Origin: an uncultured Granulosicoccaceae bacterium
Lineage (GTDB): Bacteria; Pseudomonadota; Gammaproteobacteria; Granulosicoccales; Granulosicoccaceae
Reading direction: 5' to 3'
Assembly (NCBI GenBank): GCA_937920585.1
Contig: CAKZSB010000132.1
Span: 1-33,272 of the forward strand
Length of the DNA stretch: 33,272 nt
In this document: in pieces, positions 1 to 7,897 of the stretch
Layout: the number at the start of each line of letters is the position of its first letter
Position numbering within the stretch: position 1 is the stretch's first letter
Notes under the pieces: generated by a model
What the model was told of the DNA's origin: nothing
Seen by the model: only the letters and a program-made list of their open reading frames with translations
The model's database searches: none
Position numbers and translations under genes: made by a program

Positions 1-49
1 TTCCCCGACCGGCCGATAGCCGGATTAGCAATAGCAACGGAGAATCGCC

Positions 50-1057
50 ATGTACTCCCAGGGTCTGATCGGCGCTGATACAAAAGCCGACGAAACACCG
101 GAATTCCTGGCCGCTTTTCAGGCCAGAATCGACGCCGAAGAAAAGATTGAGCCCAACGATCCCATGCCACAGGCATACCGCAAGACACTAGTGCGGATGA
201 TCAGTCAACATGCGCACTCCGAGATTGTCGGCATGCTGCCCGAGGGCAACTGGATCACTCGCGCACCCTCGCTGCGTCGCAAAATCGCGTTGCTGGCCAA
301 GGTGCAGGATGAAGGCGGTCACGGGCTGTACCTGTACTCCGCGGCTGAAACGCTGGGCACTTCACGCGAACAGATGACCGCGGATCTGCTCAGCGGCAAG
401 GCCAAGTACTCCTCTATCTTCAACTACCCCACCCCGACCTGGGCTGACATCGGCGCGATCGGCTGGCTGGTAGACGGTGCCGCGATCATGAATCAGGTGC
501 CGCTTTGCCGATGTTCCTATGGGCCCTACGCGCGAGCGATGATCCGCGTCTGTAAGGAAGAGAGCTTTCACCAGCGCCAGGGTTATGAACTGATGTGCTC
601 CCTGGCCGCCGGCAATGACGACCAGAAAGCGCTGGCTCAGGACGCGCTGAATCGCTGGTGGTGGCCGTCGCTGATGATGTTTGGCCCGCCCGACACCGAC
701 AGCCAACACTCCGACCAATCGATGAAGTGGAAAATCAAACGCTTCACCAACGATGAACTGAGACAGAAATTCGTCGATGCCACCGTGCCACAGGCCGAAC
801 TGATCGGGCTGTCGATGCCGGATCCCGCGCTGGTCTGGAATGCAGACAAAAACAACGGCGAGGGCGGCTACGACTACGGCGAGATCGACTGGGATGATTT
901 CTGGCGTGTCGTGAAAGGTCACGGACCGATGAACAAGGATCGTCTGGCAGCGCGAAACAAAGCCTGGGAAAACGGTGCCTGGGTTCGTGATGCCGCACTT
1001 GCGCACGCACAAAAACACGCAGAACACAAAGCACCCATGACGGCGGCACACGCATGA
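50..1057 (+). CDS. paaA: Phenylacetyl-CoA 1,2-epoxidase catalytic subunit PaaA
   Basis: Catalytic alpha subunit of the multicomponent phenylacetyl-CoA epoxidase, which inserts one oxygen atom of O2 into the aromatic ring of phenylacetyl-CoA in the cytoplasm. The 335-residue protein has a ferritin-like diiron signature: E58 in an early helix, E88-x-x-H91 (DEGGH) and E171-x-x-H174 (EESFH), the expected carboxylate/histidine ligands. It is slightly longer than the roughly 310 residues of the E. coli protein. The ATG at 50 follows a GGAG ribosome-binding site about 8 nt upstream. It opens a tightly coupled paaABCDE run and its last codons overlap paaB in an ATGA. The upstream part of the cluster and the promoter lie outside the window. 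Confidence 0.97.
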   Translation: MYSQGLIGADTKADETPEFLAAFQARIDAEEKIEPNDPMPQAYRKTLVRMISQHAHSEIVGMLPEGNWITRAPSLRRKIALLAKVQDEGGHGLYLYSAAETLGTSREQMTADLLSGKAKYSSIFNYPTPTWADIGAIGWLVDGAAIMNQVPLCRCSYGPYARAMIRVCKEESFHQRQGYELMCSLAAGNDDQKALAQDALNRWWWPSLMMFGPPDTDSQHSDQSMKWKIKRFTNDELRQKFVDATVPQAELIGLSMPDPALVWNADKNNGEGGYDYGEIDWDDFWRVVKGHGPMNKDRLAARNKAWENGAWVRDAALAHAQKHAEHKAPMTAAHA

Positions 1058-1347
1058 GCGACTCCATACAGATGACCCCGCTGTGGGAAGTTTTTATCCG
1101 CCCGCGCAGCGGACTGCACCATAAACACGTGGGAAGTTTGCACGCCGCCGACGCCGAGATGGCGTTGCAGGCGGCGCGCGACGTCTACACCCGCCGCGAG
1201 GAAGGCAATTCAATCTGGGTGATGCGTGCCGATCAGATCACCGCATCGGATCCGGTGAACAGCGACTCCAATTTCGATCCGGCGGCAGATAAAATCTACC
1301 GCCACCCCAGCTTCTACGACATACCCGACGAAGTGGGCCACATGTGA
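1054..1347 (+). CDS. paaB: Phenylacetyl-CoA epoxidase subunit PaaB
   Basis: Small subunit of the phenylacetyl-CoA epoxidase. In the characterised complex PaaB bridges PaaA-PaaC heterodimers and is needed for assembly, and it has no cofactor of its own. At 97 residues it matches the family length of about 95. It has the typical opening ([20 protein letters not shown]) and the conserved middle stretch ([18 protein letters not shown]). The start overlaps paaA by 4 nt and the stop overlaps the paaC start region, so translation is likely coupled throughout. Call based on sequence resemblance plus position between paaA and paaC. Confidence 0.96.
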   Translation: MSDSIQMTPLWEVFIRPRSGLHHKHVGSLHAADAEMALQAARDVYTRREEGNSIWVMRADQITASDPVNSDSNFDPAADKIYRHPSFYDIPDEVGHM

Positions 1348-2126
1348 TGCAAGCCGAGGCGAAATCAACCGGCCTGCAACAGGCACTCTTTGACGTGGCC
1401 CTTCAGATTGGCGATGACCACCTGATCCTCGGCCATCGATTGTCCGAGTGGTGTGGCCACGCACCAACGCTCGAAGAAGATCTGTCGATGCCGAACATGG
1501 CGCTGGATCTGATTGGTCAGGCCAGTGCACTCTACACATGGGCGGCAGAGCTTGAAGGCAAGGGCCGCAGCGAAGATGACATCGCCTACCTGCGCACCGA
1601 TCGCGAGTATCGCAACTGTCTGCTGGTAGAACGGCCTAACACCGATTTCGCCCACACCATGCTTCGCCAGCTGTACTTTTCAACCTATATGCGGGCTTTC
1701 TGGGCTGAAAACCTCGACAGCCCCGACCCGGTGTTTTCAGGCATTGCCGGCAAGGCAGTCAAAGAGACCACCTACCATATCCGGCATTGCGGCGAATGGA
1801 TCATCAGGCTCGGCGACGGCACCGATGAAAGCGCCTCCAGAATGCAGGCAGCCGTCGACGCTCTGCACGCCTACACCGGCGAGCTGTTCATCGACACCGA
1901 TGGTCGCAAAGCCTGCATCGACGCTGGCACCATTAGCGCCAGTGCGAATATACAAGCCAGCTGGCAACAGACCATCGACGAGGTGTTTTCGCTGGCGAAA
2001 CTGACCGCACCGGAGGTACCCTGGCCACAGACCGGCGGACGCGAGGGCCTGCATACCGAGGACTTCGGCTACCTGCTCACTGAATTGCAGTACATGCAGC
2101 GCGCCTACCCGGGAGCGAAATGGTAA
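1347..2126 (+). CDS. paaC: Phenylacetyl-CoA epoxidase structural subunit PaaC
   Basis: Structural beta subunit of the epoxidase. It shares the ferritin-like fold with PaaA and pairs with it but normally lacks a functional diiron centre. About 259 residues, close to the 248 of E. coli PaaC. Recognisable stretches are LGDGTDESASRMQAAVD and the early GDDHLILGHRLSEW. Two adjacent starts are possible: GTG at 1344 and ATG at 1347. The ATG gives a TGATG one-base overlap with the paaB stop and is preferred. The stop overlaps the paaD start in the same manner. Confidence 0.95.
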   Translation: MQAEAKSTGLQQALFDVALQIGDDHLILGHRLSEWCGHAPTLEEDLSMPNMALDLIGQASALYTWAAELEGKGRSEDDIAYLRTDREYRNCLLVERPNTDFAHTMLRQLYFSTYMRAFWAENLDSPDPVFSGIAGKAVKETTYHIRHCGEWIIRLGDGTDESASRMQAAVDALHAYTGELFIDTDGRKACIDAGTISASANIQASWQQTIDEVFSLAKLTAPEVPWPQTGGREGLHTEDFGYLLTELQYMQRAYPGAKW

Positions 2127-2617
2127 TGGCTCAGGATGACACCCTCACCCGCGCCAAAGCGGTCGCCGCGCAAGTGCCCGATCCGGAATTGCCGTTCCTG
2201 ACTGTCGCCGACCTGGGAATTTTGCGTGACGTCAGCATTGATGAAACCGGCACCGTCGTCGCCACCGCATCACCTACTTACAGCGGCTGCCCGGCGGTGC
2301 GGGTGATCGAAGAATCCATTGAAAAAGCCCTGCGCGACGCTGGCTTCCAGGCCCGCGTTGAACGTGCGATGTCACCGCCCTGGAGCAGCGACTGGATCAC
2401 CGCGGAGGGGCGGCAGAAATTGCGCGATAACGGTATTGCCCCGCCGGGGGAAAGCACTAGTGGCATGCCCGTGATGTTTGCCAAAAGCAGCGTCACCTGC
2501 CCGGCATGTGACAGCACCGAGACCGAAAAGGTTTCGGAATTTGGCTCAACGCCCTGCAAGGCACAATATCGTTGCAGGCAGTGTCTCGAGCCATTCGATT
2601 ACTTCAAGTGTATCTGA
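2126..2617 (+). CDS. paaD: PaaD, MIP18/DUF59-type maturation factor of the phenylacetyl-CoA epoxidase
   Basis: Accessory protein with an N-terminal MIP18 (DUF59) domain, roughly residues 5-90, which includes VPDPELPFLTVADLGIL and PTYSGCPA. The C-terminal zinc ribbon has two pairs of cysteines near residues 125-128 and 150-153, plus a cysteine near 144. The family is linked to iron-sulfur or metal-centre assembly, and PaaD is thought to help mature the epoxidase or its reductase. ATG codons lie at 2120 and 2126. The second sits 9 nt after a GGGAG and overlaps the paaC stop by one base (TAATG), so it is preferred, giving 163 residues. Confidence 0.94.
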   Translation: MAQDDTLTRAKAVAAQVPDPELPFLTVADLGILRDVSIDETGTVVATASPTYSGCPAVRVIEESIEKALRDAGFQARVERAMSPPWSSDWITAEGRQKLRDNGIAPPGESTSGMPVMFAKSSVTCPACDSTETEKVSEFGSTPCKAQYRCRQCLEPFDYFKCI

Positions 2618-2629
2618 GCTAGCAAACCT

Positions 2630-3715
2630 ATGGCCGCCCCCCGCTTTCACGATCTGGCTATTGCCGCAGTTCGCCCGCAAACAGAAACCGGCGTCGCACT
2701 GACCTTTGAAGTGCCCGTCGCACTGCTCGACGAATTCAGCTTCACTCCGGGACAATACCTCACGCTTCGCGCAGACATCGCCGGTGAGGATGTCAGGCGC
2801 TCGTATTCCATCTGCTCCTCCACTTGCCATGCCGATCGGCTGGAAGTAGGTATAAAACAGGTTGTTGGTGGATTGTTCTCCAACTACGCGATGGATTTGA
2901 AACCCGGTGAAAAGTTGGCGGTAATGCCACCTCAGGGCCGTTTTACCGCTGAAATCGGCGGCCGGCACCGCTACCTGCTGATCGCTGCCGGCAGCGGCAT
3001 TACCCCCTGTCTGTCGATCGCAAAATCAGTGCTGGCCAACGAGCCAGACAGCCAGGTGGAATTGCTGTACGGCAACCGCACGACGAGCTCGGTGATGTTT
3101 CGCGAAGATCTTGACGACCTGAAGGATCAATACATCGAGCGGTTTGTATTGACCCACGCGCTGAGCGCCGAGCGACAGGATACCGAGCTACTCAATGGCC
3201 GGCTGACAACAGATAAAATCAAACAACTGATAAACGCCGACCTGCTGCACCCTGATAAGTGCGATCGCATCTATCTCTGCGGCCCTGAGGAAATGATCGA
3301 GCAATGCAAACAGGCACTGCTCGACTGCGACATCGCACCGGAAAAGATTGCGATAGAGCTTTTCACCACGGACAAATCTCGCAAGCTCGCCGGGCAACCA
3401 GCAGCGACAACAAATTCCAGCGCCAGGCAAAGTGGTGCAACCGTTACCATCATTCACGATGGTGCAGCGCGGGATATTGTTGTCGATGGCGCGCAGGATA
3501 CCGTGTTGTCTGCGGCACAGCGCGCCGGGATGGACTTGCCGTTCTCCTGCGCCGGCGGCATGTGTTGCACTTGCCGATGCAAAATCGTCAGTGGCAATGC
3601 GTCTATGGATTTAAATTATTCGCTGGAAAAATGGGAAATCGAAGCCGGCTTCACACTGGCCTGCCAATCCCGCCCCGACAGCGAAAAACTCGTCCTCGAT
3701 TTCGACGCGAGCTGA
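2630..3715 (+). CDS. paaE: Phenylacetyl-CoA epoxidase NADPH reductase PaaE
   Basis: Reductase that passes electrons from NAD(P)H to the PaaAC diiron centre. The 361-residue protein has an N-terminal ferredoxin-reductase FAD domain (the flavin motif RRSYSICSS lies near residues 54-62). A nucleotide-binding domain follows, with LLIAAGSGITPCLS near residue 120 and YLCGPEEMI near residue 215. The C-terminal plant-type [2Fe-2S] ferredoxin domain has ligands C307, C312, C315 and C345 (C-x4-C-x2-C then a distal C). This order matches characterised PaaE. It lies 12 nt after paaD and ends the paaABCDE run. No ligase (paaK), hydratase (paaZ) or regulator gene follows on this side. Confidence 0.96.
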   Translation: MAAPRFHDLAIAAVRPQTETGVALTFEVPVALLDEFSFTPGQYLTLRADIAGEDVRRSYSICSSTCHADRLEVGIKQVVGGLFSNYAMDLKPGEKLAVMPPQGRFTAEIGGRHRYLLIAAGSGITPCLSIAKSVLANEPDSQVELLYGNRTTSSVMFREDLDDLKDQYIERFVLTHALSAERQDTELLNGRLTTDKIKQLINADLLHPDKCDRIYLCGPEEMIEQCKQALLDCDIAPEKIAIELFTTDKSRKLAGQPAATTNSSARQSGATVTIIHDGAARDIVVDGAQDTVLSAAQRAGMDLPFSCAGGMCCTCRCKIVSGNASMDLNYSLEKWEIEAGFTLACQSRPDSEKLVLDFDAS

Positions 3716-3722
3716 CGACTGT

Positions 3723-4574
3723 ATGAATGTCACGATTATAGGCTGTGGCGATGTCGGCTTGCGCTGCGCCACGCTGCTACGCGATCAACACAGCATCACC
3801 GCGGCTCGTCGCAATGCCGACAGCCTGCCGGCCTGGAGCAATCCACGCTCCTGTGATGTCGGCGATCCAGCCTCGCTCGGCTGGCTTGCGAATCATTCAG
3901 TCGACGTAGTTATCTACTCGCTGGCAGCCGCCTCATTTCGCGATGAAGACTACAGGCTGGCCTACGTTAGCGGCGTGGAAAACGTGCTGCGCGCACTGGC
4001 CGGCAATCAGCAGGCGTTAAAGCGCTTTATTTTTGTATCCTCCACCGGTGTCTATCATCAGAACGACGGCTCGGTAGTGAATGAGACTTCCGCCACCGAA
4101 CCCGCCCGATTCAATGGCCAGCGAGTGCTTGAAGGCGAACGCCTGGTCAAGGCGACTGGCATAGGCACCAGTGTTCGATTCAGTGGCATCTACGGTCCCG
4201 GTCGGCTGCGCATGATAAATCGCGTGGCGTCCGGAAATTTCACCCCGCCAGCAAAATCATCCCTGACCAACCGCATTCATGTCGATGACTGCGCAGGGGC
4301 GCTGGCACATCTGGTCAGCCTGCTCCAAAAAAGTGACATCGAGGATTGCTACCTCGCCTCCGACGATCGCCCCGCATCGACGACCGAGGTCGAGTCTTTC
4401 ATCGCTGCCGAACTTGGACTGCAGTACGCGCCCGACGGCACCCAACCAACGGATTCAGGTAAGCGCATAGCCGGCAGCAAGCAGTGCTCGAATGCCCGTT
4501 TGCGGGCGAGCGGCTTCGAATTTCAATTCCCCAGTTTCGAAGCTGGCTACCGACACCTGATCCAGACGCTGTAG
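3723..4574 (+). CDS. NAD(P)-binding epimerase/dehydratase-like protein (YeeZ-like extended SDR)
   Basis: A 283-residue Rossmann-fold protein of the atypical extended short-chain dehydrogenase group. The nucleotide-binding motif GCGDVG is at residues 7-12. FVSSTGVYHQNDG near residue 104 corresponds to the usual active-site region, but the classical YxxxK lysine is absent (YHQN). A later RFSGIYGPGR motif is typical of epimerase-like members. E. coli YeeZ has a similar plan and no settled substrate. It begins 7 nt after the paaE stop, so it is probably cotranscribed with paa, but it is not a known member of that pathway and its reaction cannot be assigned. Confidence 0.8.
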   Translation: MNVTIIGCGDVGLRCATLLRDQHSITAARRNADSLPAWSNPRSCDVGDPASLGWLANHSVDVVIYSLAAASFRDEDYRLAYVSGVENVLRALAGNQQALKRFIFVSSTGVYHQNDGSVVNETSATEPARFNGQRVLEGERLVKATGIGTSVRFSGIYGPGRLRMINRVASGNFTPPAKSSLTNRIHVDDCAGALAHLVSLLQKSDIEDCYLASDDRPASTTEVESFIAAELGLQYAPDGTQPTDSGKRIAGSKQCSNARLRASGFEFQFPSFEAGYRHLIQTL

Positions 4575-4936
4575 GGCTCTGAAAAGACTGGGAAAATTAC
4601 CGCGGTGATTCACACCGAAGGTGGTAGCATCTAGAGGCGGACCTGTTTTCGTTGACGTGAACTCATGCCTGAAGATTCTATGCAAGCCAATTGACCAATC
4701 AACGACATAAAAGTTTAACACTATGTAACCGTGTCACAATAACATTACGAACTGTTAATCAGGTATAGTATTCCCACTGGGAGCAATCCCGGCAGGATTC
4801 GCGGCCGATTCACAACGGACTGCAACCATCGACGCACATACCATTTACAGGGGCGACAAAGCATCTGATTCGCGAGTCACCCCCGCCATTACGCTGATGG
4901 CGACAGTAGCGGCGGAGTGCCGCGGAGACACACTCT
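4575..4936. other. Intergenic region with AT-rich promoter-like segment
   Basis: A 362-nt gap between two + strand genes. The stretch 4680-4775 is AT-rich against its neighbours and contains TATAGT at 4764-4769, a reasonable -10 box for the next gene, without a convincing -35 box at the right spacing. A TGTAA/TCACA pair near 4725-4740 resembles a CRP site but the spacing is one base short. No hairpin-plus-T-tract terminator and no convincing small reading frame were seen. Confidence 0.5.
4764..4769 (+). promoter_or_regulatory. Candidate -10 box for the SH3-domain gene
   Basis: TATAGT, five of six matches to the sigma-70 -10 consensus, in the only AT-rich segment of the gap. It would imply a leader of roughly 160 nt. 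No good -35 box is visible, so this is tentative. Confidence 0.25.
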
Positions 4937-5632
4937 ATGCACCCAATCAGGAACCTCATTGATGCGGTTCGACAGTTCAGACTGACACGACGTTACGATT
5001 ACCCTGTACTGTTCTTTCTCGTGCAATCTGTGATCACGCTGACCAAATTTTCCATACTGGTGGCGGTCTTTGTAGCCGGATATTTATTCATCGAGGAGCA
5101 ATTTACGCCCGAACAATACAACGATACGATTGTCGCCAACCCCGGCCCGACAGTGATCGCCGACGCCAATCCAGTAACTGGTGCCATCGCAAAAACAGTT
5201 GCAGCCACCCGCACGCCGGAATCAAAAACAGACAACGGCACCATCGCCCCGGGTCAGGAGCCTGCTTTCGCCGCCGCAAACAGGCAGAATCTGGCCACTG
5301 GCACAACCTCGTTCGCAGAACCGATCGCCCCCGATTCGGCGATTGCACTTCTGCTCGCCAAACTGGATCAGACTCGCAGCGAGTCCGCCGACCTCGATGC
5401 AGACGAAACAGCAAACCGGGAGGTTCACTATCGCGCTCGCGTGCAGTGGACTAACGTCAGACGCGAGCCCTCTGCTGCAGCGCCAATCATTGTCTCTCTG
5501 GATACCGATCAGGAAGTACGTATCGTGATGCAAAAAGGCAGCTGGGTTCAGATTCAATCCGATGAAATCGATACAAAAGACGGCTACGTGCTGGCCTCTT
5601 TGCTCGAGCCCGTCGATCGCGGAGTTCGATAG
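4937..5632 (+). CDS. Membrane-anchored bacterial SH3-domain protein
   Basis: A 231-residue protein with one predicted transmembrane helix at about residues 23-52 (YPVLFFLVQSVITL then VAVFVAGYLF). A Pro/Thr/Ala-rich linker spans about 55-160. A C-terminal SH3b-like domain at about 164-225 carries the typical WTNVRREPSAAAPI opening and GSWVQIQ. The basic N-terminus (RLTRRY) before the helix suggests that the SH3 domain faces the periplasm, where such domains commonly bind cell-wall peptides. A GGAG at 4924-4927 lies 9 nt before the ATG. It stands alone between longer gaps. The exact role is unknown. Confidence 0.8.
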   Translation: MHPIRNLIDAVRQFRLTRRYDYPVLFFLVQSVITLTKFSILVAVFVAGYLFIEEQFTPEQYNDTIVANPGPTVIADANPVTGAIAKTVAATRTPESKTDNGTIAPGQEPAFAAANRQNLATGTTSFAEPIAPDSAIALLLAKLDQTRSESADLDADETANREVHYRARVQWTNVRREPSAAAPIIVSLDTDQEVRIVMQKGSWVQIQSDEIDTKDGYVLASLLEPVDRGVR

Positions 5633-5686
5633 CTCGGCAGTCAGGTCTCCAGGCCATCACACGCGCTAAAAACTAACCTGCAAACA

Positions 5687-5718
5687 CCTGTGCCGACGAT
5701 CGGCGCAGGCGATACAAT
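5687..5718 (+). promoter_or_regulatory. Palindrome plus -10 box upstream of matB (candidate operator/promoter)
   Basis: The arms CCTGTGCCGA (5687-5696) and TCGGCGCAGG (5700-5709) are inverted repeats of 10 nt with one mismatch around a 3-nt centre. A -10-like TACAAT follows at 5713-5718, so the palindrome covers the usual -35/spacer region of the promoter. That is a good position for a repressor or activator site. The matB start lies about 38 nt further on. No regulator gene sits next to it in the window. Confidence 0.4.
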
Positions 5719-5756
5719 TGCGTTCTGTCTCACAAGCTGTCGCTTTTGGATCCGCA

Positions 5757-7268
5757 ATGCCCAACGCGCTTTACGATGCCCTGTTTAAACCGCATCAAAA
5801 CAACTCCGCCGCCTTCCTGCGCACGCCGGATCAGGCCGACTACAGCTATCAGCAATTTCTGGCGCTGGCTGCACAGATCGCCAACACCCTGGTTGCCGCG
5901 GGCACGCAACCCGGAGACCGGGTCGCCGTACAGGTACACAAGTCTGCCCAGGCACTGGCTCTGTACGCAGCCTGTGTGCAATGCGGCGCCGTGTACCTGC
6001 CACTGAATACCGCCTACACAGCAACCGAAGTTGAGTATTTCGTCAACGATGCAGAACCTGGCGTCGTGGTTTGCAACGGCGATGCACACGACGCACTGGC
6101 ACCCATTGCACAGCGCGTCGGCGCGAAGGTCTTAACCCTGAATGCGGATGGCAGCGGCACCCTTAGCGATGCCGCCGCCACAACGTTGACCACCTTTGCC
6201 ACTGTCGACAGAACCGCTGACGACCTCGCGGCAATTCTGTACACCTCCGGCACCACCGGGCGCTCCAAGGGCGCGATGATGTCGCACAAAAATTTGCTGT
6301 CGAATGCACAAACACTGGTCGACTACTGGCAATTTAGTGAAAGCGATGTCTTGCTGCACGCGCTGCCGATTTACCACACACACGGTCTTTTTGTCGCCAG
6401 CAACGTAACCCTGCTGGCCGGCGCCTCGATGATCTACCTGCCCGCTTTCAATGTCGATCAGATGATCGAACAGCTACCCGCCAGCACCAGCATGATGGGC
6501 GTCCCCACCTTTTATACCCGGCTGTTGGACGACGCTCGTTTCGACCGCCAGCGCAGCGCTCATATGCGCCTGTTTATTTCCGGCAGTGCACCACTGCTGG
6601 CCGAAACCCACGAGGCATTTGAAGCGCGAACCGGACACCGGATTCTGGAACGCTACGGCATGACCGAGACCAACATGAACACGTCGAACCCCTACGATGG
6701 CGAGCGCCGCGCCGGCACTGTGGGTTTCCCTTTGCCCGGCGTATCATTAAAAATAACTGATCCGGAAACCGGCGCACCGGTCGCGCGCGGCGAAGTCGGC
6801 ATGCTGGAAGTCAGCGGGCCGAATGTATTCAGGGGATACTGGCGAATGCCCGAGAAAACTGCCGAAGATCTGCGCGAGAACGGCTATCTGATCACCGGCG
6901 ACCTGGGCCGCATGGATGAGGACGGCTACGTACATATTGTCGGGCGCAACAAGGATCTGGTGATCTCAGGCGGATTCAACATTTATCCGAAAGAAATCGA
7001 ACTGGTACTCGACGAGCAGCCAGGCGTACTGGAATCAGCCGTGATTGGCGCACCGCACCCGGATTTTGGCGAAGGGGTTGTGGCACTGCTGGTCGCCAGT
7101 GACGCCATTGACCTGGAACAGATCAAGGCCACCGTCGCTGGCTGCCTGGCAAAGTTTAAACAACCCAAGCTCTATTTTGTTATCGACGAACTGCCGCGCA
7201 ATACCATGGGGAAAGTGCAAAAAAACAAGCTGCGCGATGCCCATGCAAATGCCTTCAAGCCAGGCTGA
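5757..7268 (+). CDS. matB: Malonyl-CoA synthetase MatB (adenylate-forming acid-CoA ligase)
   Basis: ATP-dependent ligase converting malonate and CoA to malonyl-CoA through a malonyl-adenylate. From the preferred ATG at 5757 it has 503 residues, and the alternative TTG at 5718 adds 13 residues not typical of the family. Visible ANL motifs are the phosphate loop TSGTTGRSKG (163-172), YGMTE (300-304), TGDLG, GRNKDLVISGGFNIYPKE and the C-terminal PRNTMGKVQK with catalytic K486. The stretch ERYGMTETNMNTSNPYDGE is characteristic of characterised MatB proteins, which favours malonate (or methylmalonate) over fatty acids. No malonate transporter or decarboxylase lies nearby. Confidence 0.9.
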   Translation: MPNALYDALFKPHQNNSAAFLRTPDQADYSYQQFLALAAQIANTLVAAGTQPGDRVAVQVHKSAQALALYAACVQCGAVYLPLNTAYTATEVEYFVNDAEPGVVVCNGDAHDALAPIAQRVGAKVLTLNADGSGTLSDAAATTLTTFATVDRTADDLAAILYTSGTTGRSKGAMMSHKNLLSNAQTLVDYWQFSESDVLLHALPIYHTHGLFVASNVTLLAGASMIYLPAFNVDQMIEQLPASTSMMGVPTFYTRLLDDARFDRQRSAHMRLFISGSAPLLAETHEAFEARTGHRILERYGMTETNMNTSNPYDGERRAGTVGFPLPGVSLKITDPETGAPVARGEVGMLEVSGPNVFRGYWRMPEKTAEDLRENGYLITGDLGRMDEDGYVHIVGRNKDLVISGGFNIYPKEIELVLDEQPGVLESAVIGAPHPDFGEGVVALLVASDAIDLEQIKATVAGCLAKFKQPKLYFVIDELPRNTMGKVQKNKLRDAHANAFKPG

Positions 7269-7317
7269 TATTTGTTTGCTACAACATTGACCCATTTTTG
7301 CCCGCCGCAGAACTTCA

Positions 7318-7887
7318 TTGACAGAACCTGAGCAGCCTTATGTCGCATTCATCGGCAATACCATTGCCGGCAGAGGCTCTATTGTCGAGTTGGCCAGCTT
7401 GTGCAAAGCGAAACTGGACGCCGGTGAAAAAAATCGCATAGCCATTTTCGACAACAAAACCGGCCGCCCCGTCGATGTGGATTTTCGCGGCACGCCAGAG
7501 CAAATGCTCAACACACTGGCCCGCCGGCACGCAACCAGCGAATCACCTGCGGCCAGCGAGCCTGCGAAGGCCCGCGCGATAACTGGCGAAGTCTCTCTGC
7601 TACCGCGTCACTGGGATTGGTTGCGTCAAGGCCGCGGTGGCACCTCGGCAACTTTGCGCAGATTGATCGACAGTGAACGAAAACGGGACGCGGGCGAACG
7701 CGCCATCCAGCAGGTGGTGGAGACGACGCATCGCTTCATTTGGGATATGGCCGGTGACGAAGCGGACTTTGAAGCTGCCACCCGCGCGCTTTTCGCCCAT
7801 GACTTCGCACGATTCGAATCTTTGATTCAAGCCTGGCCAGCCGACATTTGTACGCAGACCCTGCACTACCTGCACGCAGCACGATAA
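7318..7887 (+). CDS. DUF2239 family protein
   Basis: A 189-residue soluble protein resembling DUF2239. It opens with YVAFIGNTIAGRGS, then has DNKTGRPVDVDFRGTPEQML (about 44-63), the highly characteristic EVSLLPRHWDWL (about 92-103), a helical RRLIDSERKRDAGERA stretch, and a C-terminal AGDEADFEAATRALFA/RFESLIQAWPADI segment. The function of the family is unknown. The reading frame has no ATG near the expected N-terminus. TTG at 7318 is used because the conserved region begins seven codons later. It lies 49 nt after matB and may be cotranscribed with it. It converges with the next gene, with only 10 nt between the stops. Confidence 0.82.
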   Translation: MTEPEQPYVAFIGNTIAGRGSIVELASLCKAKLDAGEKNRIAIFDNKTGRPVDVDFRGTPEQMLNTLARRHATSESPAASEPAKARAITGEVSLLPRHWDWLRQGRGGTSATLRRLIDSERKRDAGERAIQQVVETTHRFIWDMAGDEADFEAATRALFAHDFARFESLIQAWPADICTQTLHYLHAAR

Positions 7888-7897
7888 AGCACCAAAT

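Noticed and set aside
362-1051. Long antisense reading frame (229 codons) opposite paaA
   Set aside because: It is the GC-rich shadow of paaA, has no recognisable domain, and paaA is unambiguous on the other strand.
4455-4721. An 88-codon - strand frame entering the gap after the epimerase-like gene
   Set aside because: More than half lies opposite a well-supported gene, there is no family resemblance and no good ribosome-binding site.
4722-4741. CRP-like site (TGTAA...TCACA)
   Set aside because: The arms are separated by 5 nt instead of 6 and one arm deviates from TGTGA, so the match is not good enough.
5718-5756. TTG start 13 codons upstream in matB
   Set aside because: It would overlap the -10 box and adds residues not seen in MatB. 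The ATG at 5757 fits the family N-terminus.
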